Shown: positions 9,409 through 19,104, counted from the first letter of the stretch. The stretch is 64,000 nucleotides of DNA from Streptomyces sp. WZ-12 (GCF_028898845.1 NZ_CP118574.1:8915001-8979000), one strand, 5' to 3'. Numbers and translations: made by a program. The notes: generated by a model from the letters alone, not told the origin.

Positions 9409-9807
9409 CTACGACCCGAGGCGCACCGGCCAGATGCGCAGGACCGCGGGCCGCCCGTCGGGGGTGGTCTCCTCGTCGAGGCAGCGGCCGTCGCGCAGGT
9501 CGAACGCCTGCTTGTACATCGGGGAGGCCACCGTCGGCACGCCCGCACGGCTGCCGAGGATGCCGCGGGACAGGACGTAGGCGCCGCTGAACGGATCGCG
9601 GTTGTCGACCGCGTACAGCTCGCCGGCGCGGTCCCGGAAGACCGCGACCTGCTGGCCGCTCGCGCTGAGCACGGCGACGCCGCGCCCGGGCGTCAACTCG
9701 TCGTAGGAGCAGACCCGGGTCCACCTCCGGCCGTCCAGGATCTCGACGGTTCCGATCGCGGTGGACGTCTCGACCGCGGGGCGGGTTTCGAGCGTGGTGT
9801 CGGTCAT
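9409..9807 (-). CDS. nirD: Nitrite reductase (NADH) small subunit
   Basis: 132 aa, a Rieske-fold protein without the cluster-binding Cys/His pairs, as normal for NirD. Motifs: TRVCSYDELTPGRGVAVL, YAVDNRDPFSGAYVLSRGI and SPMYKQAFDLRDGRCLD. It partners NirB in the cytoplasmic six-electron reduction of nitrite to ammonium. The ATG overlaps the nirB stop (ATGA), so the two are translationally coupled. Confidence 0.93.
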   Translation of the reverse strand: MTDTTLETRPAVETSTAIGTVEILDGRRWTRVCSYDELTPGRGVAVLSASGQQVAVFRDRAGELYAVDNRDPFSGAYVLSRGILGSRAGVPTVASPMYKQAFDLRDGRCLDEETTPDGRPAVLRIWPVRLGS

Positions 9808-12422
9808 GCGGTACGCACCTCCAGTTGGGGGCCGGCGATCAGCGCCGGGGTGCCGTGCCCGTCCTCGTCGGGACGGGCGGGTCGGATCTGGCCGCGCTCG
9901 GGGACGAAGGTCACGGCCGGGTCGGGGGTTCCGGGGGCGTTGACGAAGGAGGTGAAGCGGCGCAGCCGTTCGGGGTCGGCGAGCACCGCGGCCCACTCGT
10001 CCTCGTAGCGGTCGATGTGGCGCTCCATCTGCAACTCCAGCTCGGCGCAGATGCCCAGCGAGTCGTCCAGCACCACCTCCCGGACGTGGTCCAGGCCGCC
10101 GTCGATGCGCTCCAGCCAGGTCGAGGTGCGCTCCAGCCGGTCGGCGGTGCGGAGGTAGAACATCAGGAACCGGTCGATCGTCCGGAGCAGGGTCTTCTTG
10201 TCCAGGTCGGCCGCGAGCAGGTCGGCGTGGCGCGGGGTCATGCCGCCGTTGCCGCCGATGTAGAGGTTCCAGCCCGCGGAGGTGGCGATGACGCCGAAGT
10301 CCTTGCCCTGGGCCTCGGCGCACTCGCGGGCGCAGCCGGAGACCGCCGCCTTGATCTTGTGTGGCGAGCGCAACCCCCGGTAGCGCAGCTCCAGTTCGAT
10401 GGCCAGCCCGACCGAGTCCTGTACGCCGTAGCGGCACCAGGTCTCGCCCACACAGGACTTCACCGTGCGCAGCGACTTGCCGTACGCGTGGCCGGACTCG
10501 AAGCCGGCGTCGACGAGGCGGCGCCAGATCCGGGGGAGTTGGTCGACGGTGGCGCCGAACAGGTCGATCCGCTGGCCCCCGGTGATCTTGGTGTAGAGGC
10601 CGTAGTCACGGGCGATCTCACCGATGGTGATCAGGCCCTGCGGGGTGATCTCGCCGCCGGGGACCCGCGGCACGACCGAATAGGAGCCGTTGCGCTGCAA
10701 GTTGGCGAGGAAGTGGTCGTTGGTGTCCTGCAGCGCGCCCTGCTCCCCGTCGAGGACGTGACCGCCGGCCAGGCCGGCCAGGATCGAGGCGACGACCGGC
10801 TTGCAGACCTCGCAGCCCTCACCGCCGCGCCCGTACCGGTCCAGCAGCTCGCCGAAGGAGTCGATCCCGGCCGCCTGGACGATCTCGTAGAGCTCGGCGC
10901 GGGTGTGCCCGAAGTGCTCGCACAGGCTCGTGTCGACGGTGACGCCGCCGGCCGCCAGCTCCTCGGCCACGATCGTGCCGAGCTGCGGCACGCAACTGCC
11001 GCAGCCGGTCCCGGCCTTGGTGCACTTCTTGACGTCGGGGACGGTGGTGCAGCCCTGCTCGGACACGGCCGTGCGGAGGGTGCCCTTGGTGACGTTGTGA
11101 CAGGAGCAGACGACCGCGTCGTCCGGCAGCGCGGTCGACCCGGTGGCCGGCGCGAGCCCGGTGGGCAGCACCAGTTGCTCGGGCGCGGTCGTCAGCGGCT
11201 TGCCGCCGAGCGCGAGCGGGCGCAGAAGGCCGTAGGACTCGGTGTCGCCGACCAACACGCCGCCCAGGAGCTGGCCCTCGCGACCGACGACCAGCTTCTT
11301 GTAGATCCCGGCCCGGCTGTCGCTGTACCGGATGTCGGCCGCGCCCTCGGTGGCGCCGTGCGCGTCGCCGAAGCTCGCGACGTCGACGCCCAGCAGCTTG
11401 AGCTTGGTGGCGGTGTCGGCGCCGGTGAACAGGTGCTCCGCCGCGGGCAGTTGCTCGGACTGGTCGGCGGCCAGCGAGCGGGCGGCGGCCTCGGCCATCG
11501 CATAGCCGGGGGCGACCAGGCCGTAGACCCGGCCGTCGGCGGCCCGCGCGCACTCGCCGATGGCGTGGATGCGCGGGTCGGTGGTGCGGCAGCGCTCGTC
11601 GACGACGATGCCGCCGCGCTCGCCGACCGGCAACCCGCAGTCCCGGGCCAGTTGGTCGCGCGGCCGCACGCCGGCGGAGAACACCACCAGGTCGGCGGGG
11701 AGTTCGCGGCCGTCGGACAGGCCCATGGCGCGGACTCGGCCCTCGCCGTCGGTGACGATCTCCTGGGTGCCGGCCCCGGTGTGCACGCGGACGCCGAGGT
11801 CCTCGATCTTGCGGCGCAGCAGATGCCCACCGCCCTCGTCTATCTGAATCGCCATCAGGCGTGGGGCGAACTCCACGACATGGGTCTCAAGGCCCAGGGC
11901 GGTGAGCGCACCGGCGGCCTCCAGGCCCAGCAGGCCGCCGCCGACCACCACGCCGGTCCGGGTGCGCTCGGCCCGGGCCTCGTCCCGTATCCGTTGCAGG
12001 TCCTCGATGGTGCGGTAGACGTGGCAGCCGGCCGCGTCCCGGCCGGGGACCGGCGGCACGAACGGGACCGAGCCGGTGGCCAGCACCAGCGCGTCGTAGC
12101 GCAGCGTCGCGCCGGAGGCGCAGGTGACGGTCCCGGCGGCGCGGTCGATCGCGGTCGCCGGGTCGGCCAGGCGCAGGTCGATGCCGTGCCCGGCGAGGAA
12201 ACCGGCCGGGGTCAGGGAGAGTTCCTCCGTACTGGTGCCGGAGAACCACGAGGTCAGATGGACCCGGTCGTAGGCGGCGCGGGGTTCCTCGGCGAGCACG
12301 GTGATCCGCCACCGCGCGGCCTCCGGCTGCTCGACGAAGGTCTCCAGGAAGCGCTGGCCGACCATGCCGTGGCCGACCAGGACCAATTCCTTGAGCGGGC
12401 TGTTCGAGGGGCGCTGCGTCAT
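9804..12422 (-). CDS. nirB: Nitrite reductase (NADH) large subunit
   Basis: 872 aa, full family length. Order: FAD/NAD-binding oxidoreductase (GHGMVGQRF at ~17; GVVVGGGLLGLEAAGAL at ~155), a BFD-like [2Fe-2S] segment (VVCSCHNVTKG and CTKAGTGCGSC, ~430-490), then the sulfite/nitrite-reductase half with the 4Fe-4S/siroheme cysteines in SCVGETWC and SGCARECAE (~635-680) and WNLYIGGNGG. It reduces nitrite to ammonium with NADH. The start overlaps the stop of the upstream truncated gene by 4 bp (ATGA), the arrangement expected when a FAD oxidoreductase gene preceded it. The siroheme it needs fits the chelatase gene across the intergenic region. Confidence 0.96.
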   Translation of the reverse strand: MTQRPSNSPLKELVLVGHGMVGQRFLETFVEQPEAARWRITVLAEEPRAAYDRVHLTSWFSGTSTEELSLTPAGFLAGHGIDLRLADPATAIDRAAGTVTCASGATLRYDALVLATGSVPFVPPVPGRDAAGCHVYRTIEDLQRIRDEARAERTRTGVVVGGGLLGLEAAGALTALGLETHVVEFAPRLMAIQIDEGGGHLLRRKIEDLGVRVHTGAGTQEIVTDGEGRVRAMGLSDGRELPADLVVFSAGVRPRDQLARDCGLPVGERGGIVVDERCRTTDPRIHAIGECARAADGRVYGLVAPGYAMAEAAARSLAADQSEQLPAAEHLFTGADTATKLKLLGVDVASFGDAHGATEGAADIRYSDSRAGIYKKLVVGREGQLLGGVLVGDTESYGLLRPLALGGKPLTTAPEQLVLPTGLAPATGSTALPDDAVVCSCHNVTKGTLRTAVSEQGCTTVPDVKKCTKAGTGCGSCVPQLGTIVAEELAAGGVTVDTSLCEHFGHTRAELYEIVQAAGIDSFGELLDRYGRGGEGCEVCKPVVASILAGLAGGHVLDGEQGALQDTNDHFLANLQRNGSYSVVPRVPGGEITPQGLITIGEIARDYGLYTKITGGQRIDLFGATVDQLPRIWRRLVDAGFESGHAYGKSLRTVKSCVGETWCRYGVQDSVGLAIELELRYRGLRSPHKIKAAVSGCARECAEAQGKDFGVIATSAGWNLYIGGNGGMTPRHADLLAADLDKKTLLRTIDRFLMFYLRTADRLERTSTWLERIDGGLDHVREVVLDDSLGICAELELQMERHIDRYEDEWAAVLADPERLRRFTSFVNAPGTPDPAVTFVPERGQIRPARPDEDGHGTPALIAGPQLEVRTA

Positions 12423-12936
12423 GAGGAGGCTCCGAGGGTGGTGAGCAGGTGCAGGGGGTGGTCGGGCAGCGGCTCGTCGTGCTCCGGTGCGCGGGCGAGG
12501 TCGCCGACGGTGGTCGGGTCGCCGAGGAGGATCGCGCCGACCAGGCGGTCCCCAGCGCCACCCGGGCGAACTCGCCGAGTTGGTGGACCTTCTCGTTGGT
12601 CAATCCGCCGCCGACGACACCCACCGCGCCCGCGCCGCGCTCCGCCCGCACCGCGGCGAGGTCGGCCGCCACCCGGTCCGGCGCCACCGGCCAGCTCGTG
12701 GCCGGCAGTTCGCCCCGTTCGCGTACCAACGGCGTCGTCAGCCGCGCACCGGGAGCCAGCAGCCCGGCCGGGCTCCGCCCCTTGCCGCACAACGCACCCC
12801 GGTTGACCGGGAAGTCGGCGCGCTCCCGCACCTCCGGGGGCGTCCCGGCGCTCAGCCGCATGCCGCACCGCAACGCACGGTACGGACAGCGCGTCGCCGT
12901 GGTGGCGGGGGCGGCGGTGGAGACGGTGTCGGTCAT
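12419..12936 (-). pseudogene. nasA': Deletion scar: 5' end of assimilatory nitrate reductase fused to 3' end of a FAD oxidoreductase
   Basis: From the ATG at 12936 the protein starts like NasA-type molybdopterin oxidoreductases: a CPY-x3-CGMRLSAG cluster motif, FPVNRGALCGKG, then GGGLTNEKVHQLGEFARVALGT. At about 12550 the match stops. In a shifted frame the sequence becomes LVGAILLGDPTTVGDLARA...LPDHPLHLLT, which resembles the C-terminus of NAD(P)/FAD-dependent oxidoreductases of nitrite assimilation, and it ends in TGA overlapping the nirB ATG. Roughly 600 residues of NasA and most of the second gene are therefore missing. In the N-terminal 4Fe-4S motif one cysteine is also replaced (CPYR-ALRC instead of CPYC-ALQC). 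Not functional. Confidence 0.8.
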
Positions 12937-13125
12937 GACTCGACCCTGACCGCAGTGCGTTACATCCCCTCACCGCGCGTATTGCGCGGTTGATACGCCT
13001 CGCGCACACCACCATCGCCACGTGGTGCGGTCAGTGACATATGCCGTAACACAACGAACGGTTCGCTAACACCGGTGTGATGGCTGGGCAACCTGCGGGT
13101 AACTTACGCCCCCGACTCTGCCGAC
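12937..13125. promoter_or_regulatory. Divergent promoter region between the nas/nir operon and nnaR
   Basis: The 189-bp divergent region must carry promoters for both sides. It contains several GTAAC-type elements (13046-13050, and another near 13098) and GTTAC on the other strand near 12960. This is the kind of half-site used by GlnR in Streptomyces (known consensus gTnAc-n6-GaAAc), but none matches the full consensus with correct spacing. Regulation by GlnR and NnaR is therefore an expectation from related genomes, not something proven here. Confidence 0.4.
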
Positions 13126-14277
13126 ATGGGAACTGCCGCCGCCTCCAACCCCACCGGCCCCGCCGGTGACGCACACCTCCCGCTGACCGGCTTCACCGTC
13201 GGCGTCACCGCCGCACGCCGCCGCGAGGAGCTCGTCGCCCTGCTGACCAGGCGCGGAGCCCGGGTGATCGAGGCGCCGGCGCTGCGCATCCTCCCGCTGG
13301 AGGACGACCTCGCGCTGCGCCGCGCCACCCAACAGTGCCTGGCGCAACCACTGGACTACGTGGTGGCGACCACCGGCGTCGGGTGGCGCGGCTGGATGAG
13401 CGCCGCCGACGGCTGGGGCCGGGGCGCCGAACTCGCCGCCGCCTGCCGGGACGCGGTCGTACTCACCCGCGGCCCCAAGGCGACCGGCGCGGTCCGGGCC
13501 AGCGGAGTGGGCGAGAGCTGGTCCCCGGACACCGAGGCCACCGACGAACTCCTCACCTGGCTCCTGGCCCGACCGCTCGACGGCCGCCGGATCGCCGTCC
13601 AGGAACACGGCCTGCCGCTGGACGACTTCGCCGCCGCACTGCGCGAACGCGGCGCCGAGGTGATCTCCGTCCCCGTCTACCGCTGGGCACCACCCGAAGA
13701 CCCCGGCCCGGTACGACGACTGGTCGAGCAGACCGCCCGCCGGGAGATCCACGCACTGACCTTCACCAGCGCACCCGCGATCGCCGCCTTCCTGGCCACC
13801 GCCACCGCCGACGGCCTGCACGAGCAGGTGGTGGCCGCGCTGCGCACCGACGTGCTCGCCATCTGCGTCGGCCCCGTCTGCGCCCGCCCGCTCCTCGACG
13901 CCGGCCTCCCGGTCGTCTGGCCCGAACGCGGCCGCCTCGGCGCCCTGGTACGCACCGTCACCGAGGAACTCCCGCCCCGCAGCCGCCGCACGCTCCGCGT
14001 CGACGGCCGCGAACTGGTGCTCCAGGGCAACGCCCTCCTGGTGGACGACGAGAGTTACTGGCTCTCGCCCAAGAGCGCCACGGTGCTGCGCGCCCTCGCC
14101 GAACACCCCGGCTGGGTGCTCAGCCGCGCCGAACTGCTGCGCCGTGCCTGGGCCGGCTCGGACGCCGACGAACACGCCGTCGAGGCCGCCGTCGGCCGGC
14201 TGCGGCACTCGCTCGGCAGGCACGGCGACCTGATCCGCACCGTCCCCAAGCGCGGCTACCGGCTGGCGGCGGGATGA
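13126..14277 (+). CDS. nnaR: NnaR-type regulator: uroporphyrinogen-III synthase-like domain fused to OmpR-type DNA-binding domain
   Basis: 383 aa. Residues ~20-285 resemble HemD (uroporphyrinogen-III synthase), with LTGFTVGVTAARRREELVALL at the start. Residues ~290-383 are a winged-helix OmpR/PhoB-type domain ending in LRHSLGRHGDLIRTVPKRGYRL. This architecture matches Streptomyces NnaR, a co-activator with GlnR of nitrate/nitrite assimilation genes. Whether the HemD part is catalytic is not evident; it may sense a tetrapyrrole-related signal (inference). It diverges from the nir operon and overlaps the chelatase gene by 4 bp (ATGA). Confidence 0.88.
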   Translation: MGTAAASNPTGPAGDAHLPLTGFTVGVTAARRREELVALLTRRGARVIEAPALRILPLEDDLALRRATQQCLAQPLDYVVATTGVGWRGWMSAADGWGRGAELAAACRDAVVLTRGPKATGAVRASGVGESWSPDTEATDELLTWLLARPLDGRRIAVQEHGLPLDDFAAALRERGAEVISVPVYRWAPPEDPGPVRRLVEQTARREIHALTFTSAPAIAAFLATATADGLHEQVVAALRTDVLAICVGPVCARPLLDAGLPVVWPERGRLGALVRTVTEELPPRSRRTLRVDGRELVLQGNALLVDDESYWLSPKSATVLRALAEHPGWVLSRAELLRRAWAGSDADEHAVEAAVGRLRHSLGRHGDLIRTVPKRGYRLAAG

Positions 14278-15059
14278 CCGCCACCCCGACCCTGCTGGCC
14301 GTCGCCCACGGCACCCGCGACCCCCGGGGCGCGGCCGCAACCGAGGCCCTGATCGCCCGCACCCGCGCACTCCATCCCGAAATCCCCGTACGACACTGCT
14401 ACTTGGACCTGCTCGCCCCCTCGCTCCCCGAGGCCCTGGCCGGCCTGACCGGCGAGGTGATCGTGGTCCCCCTCCTGCTCGGCACCGGCTACCACATCCG
14501 CGTCGACATACCCGCCGCCCTCGCCGACGCACCCCACCTGCACACCCGGATCGCCCGCGCCCTCGGCCCGGACCCCCTCCTCGCCGACGTCCTGACGGAC
14601 CGCCTGCACCAGGCCGGCTGGCGCCCCGACGACCACGCGGAGGGCGGCGCCCTCGTCCTGGCCGCCGCCGGCTCCACCGACCCGCGCGCCAACGCCGACA
14701 CCGTGGCCATGGCAGAACTGCTGCGCGCCCGACTCCCGCAGGGCGGCCCCGTGATGCCCGCCTACCTCTGCGCCGCCGGCCCCACCCCCGCCGAGGCGGT
14801 CGCCGCCCTCCGCGCGGCCGGCCACCCCCGCATCGCCCTCGCCGAATACCTCCTGGGCCCCGGCCTCTTCGCCCGCCGTGCGGCCCGCTCCGGCGCCTGC
14901 CTCACCACCGCTCCCCTGGGCACCCACGACGCGGTCGCCCACCTCATCGCGCGGCGCTACGAGGAGGCGGTGGGGGAGCTGGTGGTGGCCGTTTCCGCCC
15001 GGAATCAGGGAATGGCGGCGCGGAGTCGCACTCCTGGCGCACGATCACCGCATACCTGA
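14274..15059 (+). CDS. Sirohydrochlorin chelatase (CbiX/SirB type)
   Basis: 261 aa with two tandem CbiX-like halves: LLAVAHGTRDPRG (residues ~7-19, with the metal-binding His) and LVLAAAGSTDPRANADTVAMA (~130-150). In the second half the His of the first motif is replaced (AAAGST). The family inserts Fe2+ into sirohydrochlorin to make siroheme, the prosthetic group of NirB, which fits the neighbours. Translationally coupled to nnaR by the 4-bp overlap. The last ~25 residues are Arg-rich and may be an extension without function. Confidence 0.85.
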   Translation: MTATPTLLAVAHGTRDPRGAAATEALIARTRALHPEIPVRHCYLDLLAPSLPEALAGLTGEVIVVPLLLGTGYHIRVDIPAALADAPHLHTRIARALGPDPLLADVLTDRLHQAGWRPDDHAEGGALVLAAAGSTDPRANADTVAMAELLRARLPQGGPVMPAYLCAAGPTPAEAVAALRAAGHPRIALAEYLLGPGLFARRAARSGACLTTAPLGTHDAVAHLIARRYEEAVGELVVAVSARNQGMAARSRTPGARSPHT

Positions 15060-15060
15060 C

Positions 15061-15084
15061 ACGCGCCGGCAATATTGGGCGCGT
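15061..15084 (+). terminator. Candidate terminator after the chelatase gene
   Basis: ACGCGCC / GGCGCGT with a 10-base AT-containing loop, immediately after the stop codon. Confidence 0.5.
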
Positions 15085-15927
15085 TGACGCACGCATTGTG
15101 GCCGTCCCGGTCACGGCTCGCCGGGGGAGCCGTGCGACAACTGGGCTGATCCGGCATTGATGTGACGGTTCGTCAGATTCATCTCCGTGCGGAGCCCTCC
15201 TCTTTCCCTCTTCTCTTGCCGGTATGTGTTTTTTTGGTTTCCGGAACATGGCGAGAGAGGGGCGCCGAGGCGACGTGAATCGGGTGCCGGGAAGGGGTTC
15301 TCGGGTGGGTGCGGAAGCCGTGCCGTGACATGCGTAGGTGAATTCCCTTGCGTGGTAAGTGATATGAGGGAGTAAAGGATGCGTCAGGGCGGCGTTTGGG
15401 TCGGGAGTCGCTGCTCAGGGCGGTGGTGCGAGGGCGAAGGGTCTACCCGGCGGTAATTGCCGGCGGGCGAGGGTCGCGTGGGGTGGAGATTGCGCCACGG
15501 GGCCTTTTCCGTGGTTCGCGATGCGTAATACGTGTGAACAGGGTCACGTTGCATCAGGCTGTGTAGCTGCTGCTACGTTGAGTGCGTTGCAGGGCGACCG
15601 AGGGGGCGCACGACCATTTGCCACGTCACTATTTTTGCGGGATCAGGTTCCTGTCGGTGTGGTGAATCTGCTAGCGGGAGAGACCGGAAAGCCGGACGGT
15701 GAGCCGGCGGCAACGACGTGCCACGCCACGTCAGTTGCCAGGGGGACGGGTCTGGTCTGAATGACCGCCCTTCGCCCCTGTCCGCGATCCCAGCACCACG
15801 ACGCCCCATTACTTCACTTCGCATCACTTCAATACCGTTCCACCGCGACGGCGCTCGGGAGACCCCCGCTGCCCGTCGGTTCGTCTGCGCGCCCGACCGG
15901 CGCGCGACGGGAAAGGCCCATCCGTTG
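15085..15927. other. Long leader/intergenic region upstream of the NRPS genes
   Basis: About 840 bp without a convincing gene; a possible 79-codon frame at 15521-15760 has no recognisable product. The sequence is less GC-rich than its surroundings around 15180-15240 and 15530-15640 (for example CACTATTTTTGCGGG), consistent with promoter and untranslated-leader sequence. 15660-15750 is rich in GC stems (GCCGG repeats). I compared it with glycine, cobalamin, TPP, SAM and c-di-GMP riboswitch cores from memory and found no acceptable match. Confidence 0.5.
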
Positions 15928-18900
15928 ATGAACACGGCGCCTGTGCCAGGCACCAGTCAGCAGCCATTACTCGAAGAGCTCTTCCGGGAACAGGTGGCAT
16001 GCCGCCCCGACGCGCCGGCCGTGATCGACGGCGGGACCACGCTGTCGTACCGCGAACTCCACGACCGTGCGGGCCGGGTGGCGGCCGGACTGATCGCGAT
16101 GGGCGTGGGCCGGGAGACGCCGGTGGCCATGGCCTTCCCGCGCTCGGCCGACGCGATCGTGTGCACCGTGGCCATCGTGCTGGCCGGCGGCGCCTACCTC
16201 CCGGTCAACCCCGACTTCCCCGGCGAGCGCCTGGCGCACATGCTGGGCGACAGCGGCGCCCAACTGCTGGTCTGCGCACCAGGACTGGCCGGAGCCCTGG
16301 CCCCCGCGTTACCGCGGACGACCCGGGCCATGACGCTCGGGGCGCTGATCGCCGAAGGGGAGCGCGCCGGGATCTCCCCGCCCACCGAGGCCCTGCCCAG
16401 CGCGGGGGAGCGGTCCCCCCTGGCCTACGTGATGTTCACCTCCGGGTCCACCGGCCGCCCCAAGGGCGTGCTCGTGGAACAGGCCGGCATCGTCCGACTG
16501 GTCAAGGACAACGGCTTCTTCGACTTCTCCGCGGGCGAGCGGCTGCTGCTGACCGGCGCCCTGGAGTTCGACGCGGCGACCTTCGAGATCTGGGGGTGCC
16601 TGCTCAACGGCGCGACGCTGTATGTGACCGGCAAGGAAACGCTGCTGGTCCCCTCCGCCCTCAAGACCTTCCTGCATCACCACGCCATCACCGTGATGTG
16701 GCTGACCGCCCCACTGTTCAGCCAGACCGCGGACGCCGACCCCGCGGTCTTCGCCCGGCTGGGCGCGGTTGTCGTGGGCGGCGATGTGCTCCCCGCCCGC
16801 CAGGCACACGCACTGCGGACCGCGTACCCCGGGTTGCGGATCATCAACGGCTACGGCCCGACCGAGAACACCACCTTCACCACCACCCACGAGGTGCGTG
16901 ACGAGGAGCCGGGCGCGGTGCCCATCGGGCGCCCGCTGAACGGCACGACCGTGCGGGTGTTGGACGACGACGGACGACCGGTGCCCACCGGCACGCCCGG
17001 CGAGCTGTACACCGGCGGGAGCGGACTGGCCCGTGGCTATCTGGGCCGGCCGGACCTGACCGCGGAGCGCTTCGTCATGATCGACGGCGAGCGCTGCTAC
17101 CGCACCGGCGACCGCGTGACGAGGGACGCGGACGGCCTGCTGCACTTCCACGGCAGGATCGACGACCAAGTCAAGATCCGCGGACACCGGGTGGAGGTCA
17201 AGGAGGTCGAGGCGGTCCTGCTGGGCTGCCCCGGTGTCCTGGACGGCTGCGTGACCGTCGCGGCGGACGGGGCCGGCAAACACCTCGTCGGCTACGCGGT
17301 CCTCGACGAGGGCACGGACGCCGCACAGGTCCAGGCGGCACTGGCCGCACGGCTTCCCGACTACCTGCGGCCGGACGACCTGGTGACGCTGGACCGACTC
17401 CCGCTGAACGCCAACGGCAAGGTCGACAAGGCCGCACTTCCCGCGGCGGGGACGGAAGTTGACCACCCGTCGACGGCCGCGGACGCGTACGCCGGGTTGT
17501 CCGACGAGCAGCGGCGGCTCGCCGAGGTGTGGGACGCGGTGCTGCGGTTGAAGGGCCGTGCCGTGCGGCCCGAGGACGACTTCTTCGCGCTGGGCGGCAA
17601 CTCCCTCGCCGCCGGGGCGCTCATCGGGCGACTGGCCGTGCGGGACGGGGTGGCGCTCTCGTACCGGGAGGTCTTCGAGAGCCGCACCCTGGCGCGGATG
17701 ACGGAGGCCGTCGGGCGCGCCGGGCAGACGCCGTCAGCCGGTCTGCCGCCGGTCACGCCGGCTCCGATCGGCGTCCCCACCGCCCTCCACCCGCAGCAGT
17801 ACGGGCTGCACACCCACGCCCAGGTGGCCCCGACCTCGCTGGCCTACCACATCCCGCTCCGCATCGACCTCGACGGACCGGTGACGGCATCGGCGGTCAG
17901 GTCCGCCCTGAGCGAACTGGTGCGCCGGCACGACGCGTTGCGGACCCGCCTCGTCGTCACCGACGAGGGAGTGCGGCAACTGGCGGACCCGCACGCGGTG
18001 GTGGAGATGGTGGGGCCGCCCGACTCCGACGTCTTCGCCGACGAGGACGACCGGTCGCTGCTGGCCTCCTTCGTCCGGCCGTTCGACCTGGAGGGCGGGC
18101 CGCTGTTCCGGGCGCTGCTGATCCGGCTGGACGACAGTTGCCACCGGCTCTACCTCGACGTCCACCACGCGGTGTTCGACGGGGTGTCGTTGCGGATCGT
18201 CGCGGAGGAGCTGACCGAGCTGCTCTCCGGCGGCGTCCTGCCGGAGCCCAAATGGGGCTACGCCGATGCCGCGCAGTGGTACGCCGAGCGGCTCGCCGAA
18301 GGCGCGTTCGCGGCCGACGAGCGGTACTGGACGGAGGTCCTGGCCGATCCGCCGCGGCTGGAGCTGCCCACGGACCACCCCCGCCCGCCCGTGCGCACGG
18401 AGAGCGGAGCGGTGGTGCGGCTGGCGCTGACGCCCGAGCGCGACGCGGCGGTCCGGCGGAGCGCCGAACGGACCGGCAGCACACCGTTCGCCGTGCTGCT
18501 CAGCGCCTACGGCGCAGCGCTGATGCAACTGTCCGGACAGCGCGACGTGGTGGTCGGCAGCCCGATGAGCGGGCGGATCCACCCCGACTTCGAGCCCGTG
18601 GTGGGGATGTTCGTCAACACCGCCCCGCTGCGGCTCACCGTCGACGAACCCGCCACACTCGCCGACCTGTTGGACGCCGCCCACCAACGGCACCAGGAAG
18701 CCCTGGAACACCAGGCGTACCCCTTCGACCGGATCGTCGGGCAGTTGGGGCTGCCCCGGGACACCGCCCGGCTCCCCCTCCTGGACGCCTTCTTCGCCTG
18801 GCAGAACATCGACTTCCACGGCTTCGCCCGCGACGGGCTGCGGGTGGACGTCACCCTGCTGCACCCGGACTCCTGCCGCTTCGACCTGAACCTCCAGGCG

Positions 18901-19095
18901 TACCAGCGGCCCGACGGCACGGTGCTCGAATTGGAGTACAGCACCGCGCTGTTCACCGCGTCCTCGGCGGAATACCTCCTCCACCGCGTGGCCGAGCTGA
19001 TCGACGACCTCGACGCCGCCCCGCACACCCCCCTGTTCGACTCCTCGGCGTCCACGAGCGCGGCCACCCCCGCCTACGCCGATTTCTCTTTCTAG
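15928..19095 (+). CDS. NRPS, one module A-T-C (A domain predicted valine-like)
   Basis: 1055 aa from the ATG at 15928. Domains: adenylation ~11-500 (YVMFTSGSTGRPKG at ~167, NGYGPTEN at ~307, DQVKIRGHR at ~411, NANGKVDK at ~494); carrier ~525-600 (LGGNSL, Ser ~558); condensation ~620-1040 with an intact HHAVFDG (~745). Aligning by hand to GrsA, I read the specificity code as D-A-F-W-V-G-G-T-F-K, one residue from the published valine code DAFWIGGTFK. There is no starter C domain, so this is a loading module whose own C domain faces the next protein. The next gene begins 9 bp after the stop. No MbtH gene is nearby. The peptide product is unknown. Confidence 0.93.
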   Translation: MNTAPVPGTSQQPLLEELFREQVACRPDAPAVIDGGTTLSYRELHDRAGRVAAGLIAMGVGRETPVAMAFPRSADAIVCTVAIVLAGGAYLPVNPDFPGERLAHMLGDSGAQLLVCAPGLAGALAPALPRTTRAMTLGALIAEGERAGISPPTEALPSAGERSPLAYVMFTSGSTGRPKGVLVEQAGIVRLVKDNGFFDFSAGERLLLTGALEFDAATFEIWGCLLNGATLYVTGKETLLVPSALKTFLHHHAITVMWLTAPLFSQTADADPAVFARLGAVVVGGDVLPARQAHALRTAYPGLRIINGYGPTENTTFTTTHEVRDEEPGAVPIGRPLNGTTVRVLDDDGRPVPTGTPGELYTGGSGLARGYLGRPDLTAERFVMIDGERCYRTGDRVTRDADGLLHFHGRIDDQVKIRGHRVEVKEVEAVLLGCPGVLDGCVTVAADGAGKHLVGYAVLDEGTDAAQVQAALAARLPDYLRPDDLVTLDRLPLNANGKVDKAALPAAGTEVDHPSTAADAYAGLSDEQRRLAEVWDAVLRLKGRAVRPEDDFFALGGNSLAAGALIGRLAVRDGVALSYREVFESRTLARMTEAVGRAGQTPSAGLPPVTPAPIGVPTALHPQQYGLHTHAQVAPTSLAYHIPLRIDLDGPVTASAVRSALSELVRRHDALRTRLVVTDEGVRQLADPHAVVEMVGPPDSDVFADEDDRSLLASFVRPFDLEGGPLFRALLIRLDDSCHRLYLDVHHAVFDGVSLRIVAEELTELLSGGVLPEPKWGYADAAQWYAERLAEGAFAADERYWTEVLADPPRLELPTDHPRPPVRTESGAVVRLALTPERDAAVRRSAERTGSTPFAVLLSAYGAALMQLSGQRDVVVGSPMSGRIHPDFEPVVGMFVNTAPLRLTVDEPATLADLLDAAHQRHQEALEHQAYPFDRIVGQLGLPRDTARLPLLDAFFAWQNIDFHGFARDGLRVDVTLLHPDSCRFDLNLQAYQRPDGTVLELEYSTALFTASSAEYLLHRVAELIDDLDAAPHTPLFDSSASTSAATPAYADFSF

Positions 19096-19104
19096 AAGGA
19101 CCCC

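Noticed and set aside
12937..13125. GlnR boxes between nnaR and the nas/nir operon
   Set aside because: GTAAC half-sites are present, but spacing and the GAAAC halves do not fit the consensus well enough to call a site.
15640..15760. Possible riboswitch upstream of the NRPS (GCGGGAGAGACCG then paired GCCGG elements)
   Set aside because: It lacks the GCCGAAGG/CTCTCAGG blocks of the glycine riboswitch and the B12-box of cobalamin riboswitches; no known class fits, so it is left as unexplained leader.
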